This document shows, piece after piece, positions 16,317 to 23,857 of a stretch of 64,000 bases of DNA. Origin of the DNA: an uncultured Actinomyces sp. (GTDB lineage Bacteria; Actinomycetota; Actinomycetes; Actinomycetales; Actinomycetaceae); contig CALLSD010000061.1 in NCBI GenBank assembly GCA_938014245.1, positions 62,001 to 126,000 on the forward strand. The letters are read 5' to 3'. The notes below the pieces were generated by a model. The model was not told where the DNA came from, did not search any database, and worked only from the letters and a program-made list of their open reading frames with translations. A program made the position numbers and the translations under genes. Each line of letters starts with the position of its first letter. Position 1 is the stretch's first letter.

Positions 16317-17930
16317 ATGGTGTCTTTAGACTCTGGAGTGCTCGCACGCAGCTTCCGCATTGCAGCAGACGAGATGACAAAGCTTGCGCCTTTTATCGAT
16401 GACCTCGATGGTGTCGGTGGTGGCGATTGTGATACGGGAACAAACGCACGAGTCACTTTCGAAGCCCTCGCCCATTCCCTCAGTGGAATTCCCGAAGACG
16501 ATGCTTTGTCCATTGGGCTGGATGTCGCAATCCAAGCCGGAGTACGTGCTTGCGTGGGGCACTGCGGAATATTGATCGTCTCGATTTTGCAGTCTTGGCG
16601 TGTGGCTCTTGGAGAACAAGAACTCACCCCCATTCGCCTGCGGCGTATGCTCGTCGCAACCGCATCTGCCTCCTCAACTATCAACGGTCACACCGCGGCC
16701 TTCGATGCGATGATCGCTGAAGCTTCCTCAGAGCTCATGGGACTTGGAGATACTCTGCCAGAAGTTCCCGAAGAACTCTCCGCCTTCTGCGCCGCTGCAC
16801 AATTTGGTCTGGTCGAGGCCACCAGCGCCTCGACGGGAACAATCGATGCAGGAGCTGCTGTCGTCGCACTCATGCTCAGTGCACTTGACGCAGCATGCCG
16901 AGATGATCTTGGAATGCTCGAATCTCTTACTGCGATGCTTGCCGAGCTTGCCGAACGAACTGCGAGCCGCGTGCGTCCGAGCGCTCCCGCTCCCGATCGT
17001 GCCTTCACCGTCGACCTGATTCTTCAGGGAACTCAAGACGATTGCGAGGCGCACCGCCATCATCTCGATACCTTAAACGCCCGCTACTCGTGGATCGGCC
17101 AGTCTGACCTTTTCGGGCTGGGAGAGTGGCGCTTCCATATCGATACTGCGGCGCCCCTTTCCGTTCGCCCACACCGAGGACGAACTCTGCGTTTCCACGT
17201 CGCCGATGCGCGACCCGACGAAACGATTGGTATTGACACTTTGGCCGACGGTGTCACGCACCGAGGGATCCGGCTCTTGGAACGTCAACCGATTCGCCGA
17301 GTCGAACGCGCTGTGGTAGTGGCATGCACTCGCATCCCCGGAATGGTTGAAGACCTTGCGCTGTGCGGTGCTCACGTGTTCCTCAACCCCCAACTTGAAG
17401 ATCTCGAAGCCCTGGTCCAACCCGCTCGCTGCGCCTCCAGTGGCGTGGAATTGATCGTTCCAAGTGATCGTGACTGTTTTGCTCTGGCGCAGAGGATTAG
17501 CGTGTCTTATGAGCGTTTGGGTGCAGAATCGGAACTCAGTGTACTCATCGCCTCGTCACACAATGAATTGGAGGCGCTCGCGGTCAGTCGCGCCTGCGCA
17601 CCCCTTTTCGTTCCCCAACCGGGGGGACGGCAAGTAGCTCCAAGGCTGCGCGCACTTGTCGAAGAAAACGCACAAAGCGCATTGCTCGCCCAACATTCCA
17701 GGCCGATCGAAGCGGATTGGCAAGTTGAGGACATCTCACGTGCTGTTCAAGAACTCATTTCCTATGACCCTTCTCGGTGGGCTCTCCTCGCCGGTAGTGA
17801 AGACCCAGGCACTCTTATCGCTGTGCTGCGTCAGCTCTTGGATGGATTAAACCTGGAAGTGAGCGGTGCAGACCTTGAGGTCATTGACGCTTCCCCCCAG
17901 GCGCATTCTCTTGTTCAGGCCCTGTCGTGA
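16317..17930 (+). CDS. DAK2-domain protein (FakA/DhaL-related) upstream of recG
   Basis: A 537-residue protein. Residues 1-200 form a DAK2/DhaL-type nucleotide-binding domain: GGGDCDTGTNARVTFEAL replaces the usual DGDTGTN phosphate loop, with GHCGILIVSILQSW where relatives have GNSGxxxSQ, and STGTIDAGAAVVALMLSALD near residue 170. The rest resembles the C-terminal part of fatty-acid-kinase-A-like proteins but is divergent. FakA phosphorylates fatty acids held by a DegV protein; no degV is present here. Changes in the core motifs make catalytic activity uncertain. The start ATG at 16317 has AAAGGA just upstream. Its end overlaps recG by GTGA. This gene precedes recG in many Actinobacteria. Confidence 0.8.
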   Translation: MVSLDSGVLARSFRIAADEMTKLAPFIDDLDGVGGGDCDTGTNARVTFEALAHSLSGIPEDDALSIGLDVAIQAGVRACVGHCGILIVSILQSWRVALGEQELTPIRLRRMLVATASASSTINGHTAAFDAMIAEASSELMGLGDTLPEVPEELSAFCAAAQFGLVEATSASTGTIDAGAAVVALMLSALDAACRDDLGMLESLTAMLAELAERTASRVRPSAPAPDRAFTVDLILQGTQDDCEAHRHHLDTLNARYSWIGQSDLFGLGEWRFHIDTAAPLSVRPHRGRTLRFHVADARPDETIGIDTLADGVTHRGIRLLERQPIRRVERAVVVACTRIPGMVEDLALCGAHVFLNPQLEDLEALVQPARCASSGVELIVPSDRDCFALAQRISVSYERLGAESELSVLIASSHNELEALAVSRACAPLFVPQPGGRQVAPRLRALVEENAQSALLAQHSRPIEADWQVEDISRAVQELISYDPSRWALLAGSEDPGTLIAVLRQLLDGLNLEVSGADLEVIDASPQAHSLVQALS

Positions 17931-20086
17931 ATCCGCTTGATACTCCGCTTAATCTGCGCCTTCCTGCCAAACTTGCGAAGAAACTTGAGAAGGCGGGGAT
18001 CAGTACTGTCGGAGACCTGCTTCTTGAAGCACCGAGGCGTTACTACCACTGGGGTGCGCTGACCCCCATGCATATTTTGCGCAGTGGTGAAGACGTCACG
18101 ATCTTGGCGGAAGTCGTGAGCACTCGCCTGATCCCGAATCGCTCACGGGCAGGAGTGCGCCTCGAAGTGCTCCTCACGGATGGCACAAGCCAAATGAGTG
18201 CCACCTTCTTTGCTGCAAATCCCTACAAGCTCAGTGTTCATGAACGCCTGCTTCAACCGGGAGAACACTTTCTCTTCGCCGGAAAGGTCGGATCATATCG
18301 CGGGAATCTGCAGCTGGTGCATCCCGAATTCGAGGGAGTCGAAGATGATCAAGATGATCGCTCCCTTCGCGAGAGATCGCATCGCCCGATCCCCATTTAT
18401 TCCTCTAAAGGTGGCGTCACCTCGTGGGTGATCGCCCGAGCGATTGCTGTTCTTCTGGAATCAATTGATCTCGATTCGATCCCAGACCCTATTCCGGACA
18501 GCATCCGCACGCGCTACGATATCGATCCCCTTGGTCATTCACTCGCCCTTCTTCACCAAGGAACAAGTGACGAAGAAGTCGCACGAGCGAAGAAGAACTT
18601 GCGGTGGAGGGAAGCCTTTATCCTCCAGGCTTTTCTTGCGCACAGACGTCTAGGCAACAATGCGATGCAGGCATGCGTCTCGCCGCATTCCTCGCCCGAA
18701 TTGACCGCCTTCTTGTCCTCTCTTCCCTTTACCCTGACCGATTCCCAAAAGAAGGCGATTGAACATATCGGCGCGGGACTGGCGGATTCTCACCCGATGC
18801 AGCGTCTCCTTGAAGGAGACGTCGGTTCTGGGAAAACCGTCGTTGCACTGGCCGCACTTATCCAAGTTGTCGCTGCCGGGCATCAGGGTGCTCTTCTAGC
18901 TCCGACCGAAGTTTTAGCTAAGCAGCACGTGGATTCTTTGCGTGCCTTGCTTGCCCCTCTTGAAAAGGCCGGTTTTCCAATCGACCTGCGCCTTCTCACG
19001 TCCTCGACACCCGCTCCAGCTAGGCGCGAAATTGAACGCTTGCTTGCCTCCGGGGCACCGCTCATTGTCGTTGGCACCCACGCCTTGCTTTTTGCTCGTA
19101 ATCTCTTTGCGGACCTAGCCCTTGCAGTGATTGATGAACAGCACCGTTTCGGTGTGCGCCAACGCGATGCACTTCGAGACAGCCGAAATGATGGGCTCCT
19201 GGTCCATCAGCTAGTCATGACTGCTACTCCGATCCCAAGAAGCGTCGCCATGACGATTTTCGGCGATCTAGATGTGACCGTCATGAAGGAACTGCCCAAG
19301 GGTCGTCAGCCTGTAGCCACCTACGTTGTTGACGCGGGCAATGAGCCGTGGATGAGACGAATGTGGCAGCGTGCTCGTGAGGAGATCGACGGAGGCGGAC
19401 GTGTATATATCGTCTGTCCCCGCATTGATGACACTGATACGAGCGATGCGCTGCTCGATTCTGAGTCTTCTGTTCCCCTTGCCTCAGTTTCCCAAACCTT
19501 GCTCTCCCTCTCCACGAACGATGCCCTGCGCGGGATTGGTACGGCAACTTTGACAGGGCGCGACAGTAGCGAGGATAAAGAAGCCATCATGAGTGCCTTC
19601 GCTAGCGGTGAATGCCCGATTCTTGTGGCTACTACCGTCATCGAGGTCGGAGTCGACGTTCCGGAGGCGACCATGATGATCATCTTGGATGCGCAACAGT
19701 TCGGCCTTTCTCAGCTCCATCAATTGCGCGGGCGCGTTGGGCGCTCCGCTCGAGCAAGTGTGTGCATGGCAGTTCACCCCAGTGCAATCACCGATACTTC
19801 TGCCAAGCGCCTCGATGCCTTCGCTTCAACGACAGATGGCTTTGTCCTTGCCGAGGCCGATCTTGCGCTGCGTAGGGAAGGGGATGTTTTGGGATCGGCT
19901 CAGTCTGGAAAGTCTTCTCGCCTGCGTTTCTTAAGCGTTGTACGCGACGGAGAAATCATTGAGGAGGCGCGTTCGTGTGCGCAGGAGCTTCTTGCCGCTG
20001 ATCCTGAGCTGAGTGAACACGCCGTGTTGCGACAAGCTCTCAATGACGCTTCAAGCGAAGAGCTCGTGTGGATGGAGCGTAGCTAA
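17927..20086 (+). CDS. recG: ATP-dependent DNA helicase RecG
   Basis: RecG is the branch-migrating helicase that remodels stalled forks, R-loops and Holliday junctions. The 719 residues follow the family order. An N-terminal wedge/OB domain holds VTILAEVVSTRL, TFFAANPYKLSV and FLFAGKVGSYRGNLQLVHPEF. Motif I is LLEGDVGSGKT, motif Ia APTEVLAKQH, motif II is VIDEQHRFGVRQR, and motif III is MTATPIPRS. Motif VI is QLHQLRGRVGRSA. The TRG motif region follows (EADLALRREGDVLGSAQSG). The GTG start at 17927 overlaps the preceding stop (GTGA). No ribosome site stands out, which fits coupling. Confidence 0.96.
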   Translation: MNPLDTPLNLRLPAKLAKKLEKAGISTVGDLLLEAPRRYYHWGALTPMHILRSGEDVTILAEVVSTRLIPNRSRAGVRLEVLLTDGTSQMSATFFAANPYKLSVHERLLQPGEHFLFAGKVGSYRGNLQLVHPEFEGVEDDQDDRSLRERSHRPIPIYSSKGGVTSWVIARAIAVLLESIDLDSIPDPIPDSIRTRYDIDPLGHSLALLHQGTSDEEVARAKKNLRWREAFILQAFLAHRRLGNNAMQACVSPHSSPELTAFLSSLPFTLTDSQKKAIEHIGAGLADSHPMQRLLEGDVGSGKTVVALAALIQVVAAGHQGALLAPTEVLAKQHVDSLRALLAPLEKAGFPIDLRLLTSSTPAPARREIERLLASGAPLIVVGTHALLFARNLFADLALAVIDEQHRFGVRQRDALRDSRNDGLLVHQLVMTATPIPRSVAMTIFGDLDVTVMKELPKGRQPVATYVVDAGNEPWMRRMWQRAREEIDGGGRVYIVCPRIDDTDTSDALLDSESSVPLASVSQTLLSLSTNDALRGIGTATLTGRDSSEDKEAIMSAFASGECPILVATTVIEVGVDVPEATMMIILDAQQFGLSQLHQLRGRVGRSARASVCMAVHPSAITDTSAKRLDAFASTTDGFVLAEADLALRREGDVLGSAQSGKSSRLRFLSVVRDGEIIEEARSCAQELLAADPELSEHAVLRQALNDASSEELVWMERS

Positions 20087-20088
20087 CG

Positions 20089-20101
20089 TAGTCTTAAACC
20101 A
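20089..20101 (+). promoter_or_regulatory. Leaderless promoter of rsmD (-10 TAGTCT)
   Basis: TAGTCT at 20089-20094 lies 6 nt before the ATG at 20101, only 3 nt after the recG stop. No Shine-Dalgarno is present in the 14-nt gap between recG and rsmD. This matches the leaderless pattern seen at five other genes here. Confidence 0.5.
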
Positions 20102-20670
20102 TGACTCGAATTATTGCTGGCACTTTGAAAGGACGAATCCTCCAGGTTCCTCCTTCAGGGACTCGGCCGACCTCCGAACGTGTGCGTGAGGCAATTTTTT
20201 CGCGTCTCGAGCACATGGGTGTCATTGAAGATGCAAGAGTCCTTGATCTGTATGCGGGAAGCGGTGCTTTGGGTTTCGAGGCCATCTCGCGGGGAGCAGC
20301 GTCCCTAACCTTAGTGGACTCATCTGCGGCAGCAATTCGCACTTTAAAGAAGAACCTTCCGCTTGCGCCCGAAGCGCTGATCATTGGCGCAGATGCTCTT
20401 TCTGCGGTCTCCAATCGCCTGAGCGGTTCATTTGACCTAGTCTTTATCGATCCACCCTATGACGAGGCAAGCCAGGATGTCACTGAACTCCTCAAAGCCC
20501 TGCTTCCTTTGTGTTCTCCAGATGCCTCTATTGTTGTCGAACGATCGACGCGGTCTCCCGAAGTTGAGATTCCAGAGGGATTGATGTGCGAAGACCGCAG
20601 AGACTGGGGAGAAACTCGAGTCTTTTTCCTTGCGCCTCCACTTGATGAACAGGACCACGAGAGCGAATGA
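20101..20670 (+). CDS. rsmD: 16S rRNA (guanine-N2) methyltransferase RsmD
   Basis: RsmD methylates G966 (E. coli numbering) of 16S rRNA using SAM. The 189-residue sequence starts MTRIIAGTLKGRILQVPPSG and keeps TRPTSERVREAIFSRL, the SAM-binding loop VLDLYAGSGALGFEAISRGA, and the catalytic-type FIDPPYDEAS. The ATG of coaD overlaps its stop (ATGA), a pairing shared by most Actinobacteria and Firmicutes. It appears to have its own leaderless promoter after recG. Confidence 0.95.
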   Translation: MTRIIAGTLKGRILQVPPSGTRPTSERVREAIFSRLEHMGVIEDARVLDLYAGSGALGFEAISRGAASLTLVDSSAAAIRTLKKNLPLAPEALIIGADALSAVSNRLSGSFDLVFIDPPYDEASQDVTELLKALLPLCSPDASIVVERSTRSPEVEIPEGLMCEDRRDWGETRVFFLAPPLDEQDHESE

Positions 20671-21176
20671 AAGCCGTTATTCCAGGGAGTTTTGACCCTC
20701 TTACGCTGGGGCACCTCGACATCATTACGCGCGCTTCGCGCATTGTGGATCACTTGATCGTTGCGGTCGGGGTGAACCCGGCCAAGGCCTCGGCAAGCGA
20801 TATGAAATCTCGGCTTGAAAGCGCTAGTGCGGGGGTCGCTCATCTGCCCAATGTTCAGGTCCTCGCGATGCGCGGATTGCTTGTCGATTTTTGCGCTGAA
20901 AATGATGTCGACGTGGTCGTGAAGGGGATTCGCACCAGCGCGGATATGGACTCTGAGATGGCTCAGGCCGTGACGAATAGAGAAATCGGTGGGGTAGAAA
21001 CGCTGTGGATTCCTACCGATCCTCGCTACCGACACGTCTCATCGTCATTAGTGCGTGAACTTTTTGGCTGGGGAATGGATGTTTCTCGGTATGTTCCTTC
21101 CTCAGTTTTGGCCCTGTGGGGAGAAAATAGAGCTGTAGTGTACGCGCACCGAGCAACAGGAGGACACAATGACTGA
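20667..21176 (+). CDS. coaD: Phosphopantetheine adenylyltransferase CoaD
   Basis: CoaD makes dephospho-CoA from 4'-phosphopantetheine and ATP, the penultimate step of coenzyme A synthesis. The 169 residues contain the nucleotidyltransferase motif PGSFDPLTLGHLDII (TxGH), VVVKGIRTSADMDSEMAQAVTN, and the C-terminal HVSSSLVREL, a form of the ISSxxxRE motif. Length is normal for the family. It overlaps rsmD by 4 nt and the next gene by 8 nt. Confidence 0.96.
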   Translation: MKAVIPGSFDPLTLGHLDIITRASRIVDHLIVAVGVNPAKASASDMKSRLESASAGVAHLPNVQVLAMRGLLVDFCAENDVDVVVKGIRTSADMDSEMAQAVTNREIGGVETLWIPTDPRYRHVSSSLVRELFGWGMDVSRYVPSSVLALWGENRAVVYAHRATGGHND

Positions 21177-21885
21177 GACCCACGACGAGCAGGCGGATTC
21201 GGCGCAGCAGTGGGAGGACCAGACAGTCTATGGTCCCTCGACCGTCATTGCTGCCTTGGATCGAATCGAAGATCTCCTTGAAGCTGCGCGTTCAGTTCCG
21301 CTTTCGGCATCCGTCATGGTGAACCGAGCCGAGCTATTGGATCTTCTTGACCAAGCGCGTGAAGCTCTTCCGGATGATTTGAAGGCTGCGGATGCGGTTG
21401 TGGCCGATGCTGACGCTGTGCTGGTGCGCGCTGACTCAGCTGCAGAAACAACGATCGCCGAGGCGAACGCTCGTGCTCGTTCGACAATTGACGAGGCCCG
21501 TGAGAAGGCAGACCAGCTGGTTGCCGAGGCTGAAGAGCAAGCACAGCGTACCCGTGAAAAGGCCGAAGAAGAAGCAGCTCGAGTTCGCACGCAGGCACAA
21601 TCGGATGCAGAAAATACGCTGGCCGATGCAAATGCCCAAGCGGAGCGCTTGATCTCAAGCGAAAACATCAAGCAGATGGCCGAGGAACGTGCACGTGAGA
21701 TCGTTTCGCAGGCTCGCGCTCAAGAAAAGCAGATGCGTACCGGTGCAGATGACTATGCCTCGGCTTCACTCAGTGAGTTGTCCTCACTGCTCCAAGAACT
21801 CCAACGCCGCACCGATGCCGGTCGGCGCGCCATTGCCGAGCGCAATGGCCGTGATTTGACGAATGTGACTTTAGAACATGAGTGA
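21169..21885 (+). CDS. SepIVA-like coiled-coil division protein
   Basis: A 238-residue, strongly coiled-coil protein. The first about 70 residues have DivIVA-like character (YGPSTVIAALDRIEDLLEAA, then NRAELLDLLDQAREALPDDL). Residues about 75-205 form one long Ala/Glu/Arg-rich coiled coil with repeating DEAREKADQLVAEAEEQAQ-type heptads. In mycobacteria the gene between coaD and the DUF177 gene encodes SepIVA, a septum-associated DivIVA-domain protein, and this product occupies the same position and has the same length class. AGGAGG precedes the ATG, which overlaps coaD by 8 nt. The SepIVA assignment rests on position and architecture. Confidence 0.72.
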   Translation: MTETHDEQADSAQQWEDQTVYGPSTVIAALDRIEDLLEAARSVPLSASVMVNRAELLDLLDQAREALPDDLKAADAVVADADAVLVRADSAAETTIAEANARARSTIDEAREKADQLVAEAEEQAQRTREKAEEEAARVRTQAQSDAENTLADANAQAERLISSENIKQMAEERAREIVSQARAQEKQMRTGADDYASASLSELSSLLQELQRRTDAGRRAIAERNGRDLTNVTLEHE

Positions 21886-22444
21886 ACGTCCTCTAGAAAT
21901 TTCCCTTCGCGACCTGTCGCGCTCGCCGGGATCGATGCGCGACTATGAGCTGATGTGGGAAGTCCCCGAGGATCTGGGGACCTCCATCATGCGTGTCGCT
22001 CCGGGTAGTGAGCTTCCTATCGATGTTGCAATCACCTCGGTTGATGACGGTGTTTTGGTGCGTGTACACGCAGACGTCGACCTTGAAGGTGAATGCGTAC
22101 GTTGCCTTGACGAGGTGCATCGCCACCACAGCGTCGATATTGATGAGCTGTTCTTTGAACCTAAAGCTGCCCAGCGCCTTCTTAGGGAAAACGATGAAGA
22201 AGCCGATGACTTCCTGACGATCTCGGCAACAGATACGATCGATATCGAGTCGATTGTGCGCGATGGGATCGTCACTTTGATGGAAGACCGACCACTGTGC
22301 AAGCCCGATTGTCAGGGACTGTGTCCGGGGTGTGGAGAAAAATGGGAGGATCTGCCCGAAGACCACGAGCACATCGTGATTGATCCGCGCCTTGCAGGGC
22401 TTGCGGGGCTTTTTGATCAGCTCTCGCACCAGGATGAGAACTGA
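21878..22444 (+). CDS. DUF177/YceD family protein
   Basis: A 188-residue YceD-family protein. It has LEGECVRCLDEVHRHHSVDIDELFFEP in the centre and a C-terminal CKPDCQGLCPGCGEKWED, four cysteines in the family's metal-type arrangement. YceD is required for normal 23S rRNA processing in several bacteria and in chloroplasts, usually beside rpmF. Here the next gene is rnc with no rpmF between them; the stop overlaps the rnc start (TGATG). The start overlaps the preceding gene by 8 nt. Confidence 0.88.
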   Translation: MSERPLEISLRDLSRSPGSMRDYELMWEVPEDLGTSIMRVAPGSELPIDVAITSVDDGVLVRVHADVDLEGECVRCLDEVHRHHSVDIDELFFEPKAAQRLLRENDEEADDFLTISATDTIDIESIVRDGIVTLMEDRPLCKPDCQGLCPGCGEKWEDLPEDHEHIVIDPRLAGLAGLFDQLSHQDEN

Positions 22445-23199
22445 TGGCTCGCCGATCGAAACTCCCGGTTCCGCCGCGCCCTCAAACCGATACCCTGCTT
22501 GAAGCATGGGGGACCCCGGTACGCCAAGATCTCTTGGACCTTGCGCTCATTCACCGATCCTACGCAAACGAGGCAGGGGGCATCGCGCATAATGAGCGTT
22601 TGGAGTTCTTGGGAGACTCTGTTCTTTCCATCGTTATTGCCGATGAACTCTTCCATCGCCACGTCGACGTACCTGAATCTGAGCTGTCACGGATGCGTGC
22701 CGCAACCGTGTCTCAGGAGCCTCTTGCGCAAGCTGCAAGGCACATCGAATTGGGGGAGTACATTTACCTTGGCCGTGGGGAAAGCACGCACGGAGGACGC
22801 GACAAGGACTCGATTCTTTCCGATACCTTTGAGGCTCTCGTTGGAGCAACCTATTTAAGCATTGGGCTTGAAGGTGCCAGAGAGACGATTTTGCGTCACC
22901 TTGGTTTCCTTCTTGTACACGCGGTCGAACGCGCTGCAGAGCAGGATTGGAAGACGACTCTCACAGAGTTTGCTTTCACCCATGATATGGGGGCAGTCAC
23001 CTACGAGGTGGAGGGCGAAGGCCCCGACCACCAGAGGGTGTTTACCGCGCATGCGCACGTCGCCTCGCGAACTGAGCAGGTTGGCCAGGGCGTTGGATCC
23101 TCAAAGAAACATGCTGAAAATGCTGCTGCTGCGGACGCTGTTGCCCGTCTGACCAGGCAGCGCTCGCGGAAGAAAAAAGAAGGAGAAGCCCGTGGCTGA
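22444..23199 (+). CDS. rnc: Ribonuclease III
   Basis: RNase III cuts double-stranded RNA in rRNA precursors and mRNAs. The 251-residue protein has the catalytic domain signature HNERLEFLGDSVLSIVIADELF and the second acidic cluster DSILSDTFEALVGATYLSIG. The double-stranded RNA-binding domain follows (DWKTTLTEFAFTHDMGAVTY, then GVGSSKKHAENAAAADAVARL). It ends in a basic tail. Smc/mutM genes, which often follow in relatives, are absent; the next gene is a response regulator whose GTG overlaps the rnc end by 8 nt. Confidence 0.95.
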   Translation: MARRSKLPVPPRPQTDTLLEAWGTPVRQDLLDLALIHRSYANEAGGIAHNERLEFLGDSVLSIVIADELFHRHVDVPESELSRMRAATVSQEPLAQAARHIELGEYIYLGRGESTHGGRDKDSILSDTFEALVGATYLSIGLEGARETILRHLGFLLVHAVERAAEQDWKTTLTEFAFTHDMGAVTYEVEGEGPDHQRVFTAHAHVASRTEQVGQGVGSSKKHAENAAAADAVARLTRQRSRKKKEGEARG

Positions 23200-23848
23200 A
23201 ACAGAAGAAGCATTTGAAACTCCCATCCGCGTCATGATCGTTGATGATCATGAGATTGTCCGCCGAGGTATCGCGGAAATCGTCGATCGTGCAGATGACC
23301 TTGAAGTCGTTGCAGAAGCTGGAACGGTCCAAGACGCCTTGCGTCGAGCGCAATTGGTCAGTCCTGATGTCATCCTTGTTGATCTTCAACTCCCCGACGG
23401 GACTGGGATCGACATCATGGAATCCCTCGGGCAGACAAACCCCGAGATCCGTCCGATCGTTCTGACTTCCTTTGATGATGACGAGGCCTTGGCTGAATCC
23501 CTTGCCAAGGGGGCACGTGCCTACGTCCTGAAGACCGTTCGAGGTGCGGAAATCACCGATGTCATTAAGGCTGTGGCACAGGGGCGTATTCTTCTGGATG
23601 AGCGCACGCTGACGCGTCGGCGCGCAGATCACGACGATCCGACGGCTGATCTGACTCCTTCGGAACGCAAAGTTTTGGAACTGATTGGGGATGGACTGTC
23701 GAACCGAGAGATCGGTGCAAAGCTTGGCGTCGCTGAAAAGACCGTCAAGAACCACATCACGTCGCTGCTCTCGAAGATGGGGTTGCAACGTCGAACTCAA
23801 GTAGCAGCGTGGGTTGCCGGCCAGCGCGCCGCCGCTTGGCGTAACTGA
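23192..23848 (+). CDS. DosR/DevR-like NarL-family response regulator
   Basis: A 218-residue two-component regulator. The receiver domain (VMIVDDHEIVRRGIAEIVDR) has its phosphoacceptor Asp64 in ILVDLQLPDG; TSFDDDEA and KTVRGAEITDVIKAV follow. The C-terminal LuxR/NarL helix-turn-helix reads LTPSERKVLELIGDGLSNRE, then KLGVAEKTVKNHITSLLSKM. The end MGLQRRTQVAAWVA resembles mycobacterial DosR (DevR), the hypoxia regulator. The GTG has AAGGAGAA upstream inside rnc and overlaps rnc by 8 nt, so it is co-translated with rnc. A DevS-like kinase gene ends 9 nt away on the opposite strand and is the obvious partner. Confidence 0.9.
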   Translation: MAETEEAFETPIRVMIVDDHEIVRRGIAEIVDRADDLEVVAEAGTVQDALRRAQLVSPDVILVDLQLPDGTGIDIMESLGQTNPEIRPIVLTSFDDDEALAESLAKGARAYVLKTVRGAEITDVIKAVAQGRILLDERTLTRRRADHDDPTADLTPSERKVLELIGDGLSNREIGAKLGVAEKTVKNHITSLLSKMGLQRRTQVAAWVAGQRAAAWRN

Positions 23849-23857
23849 AAGCCTTGT

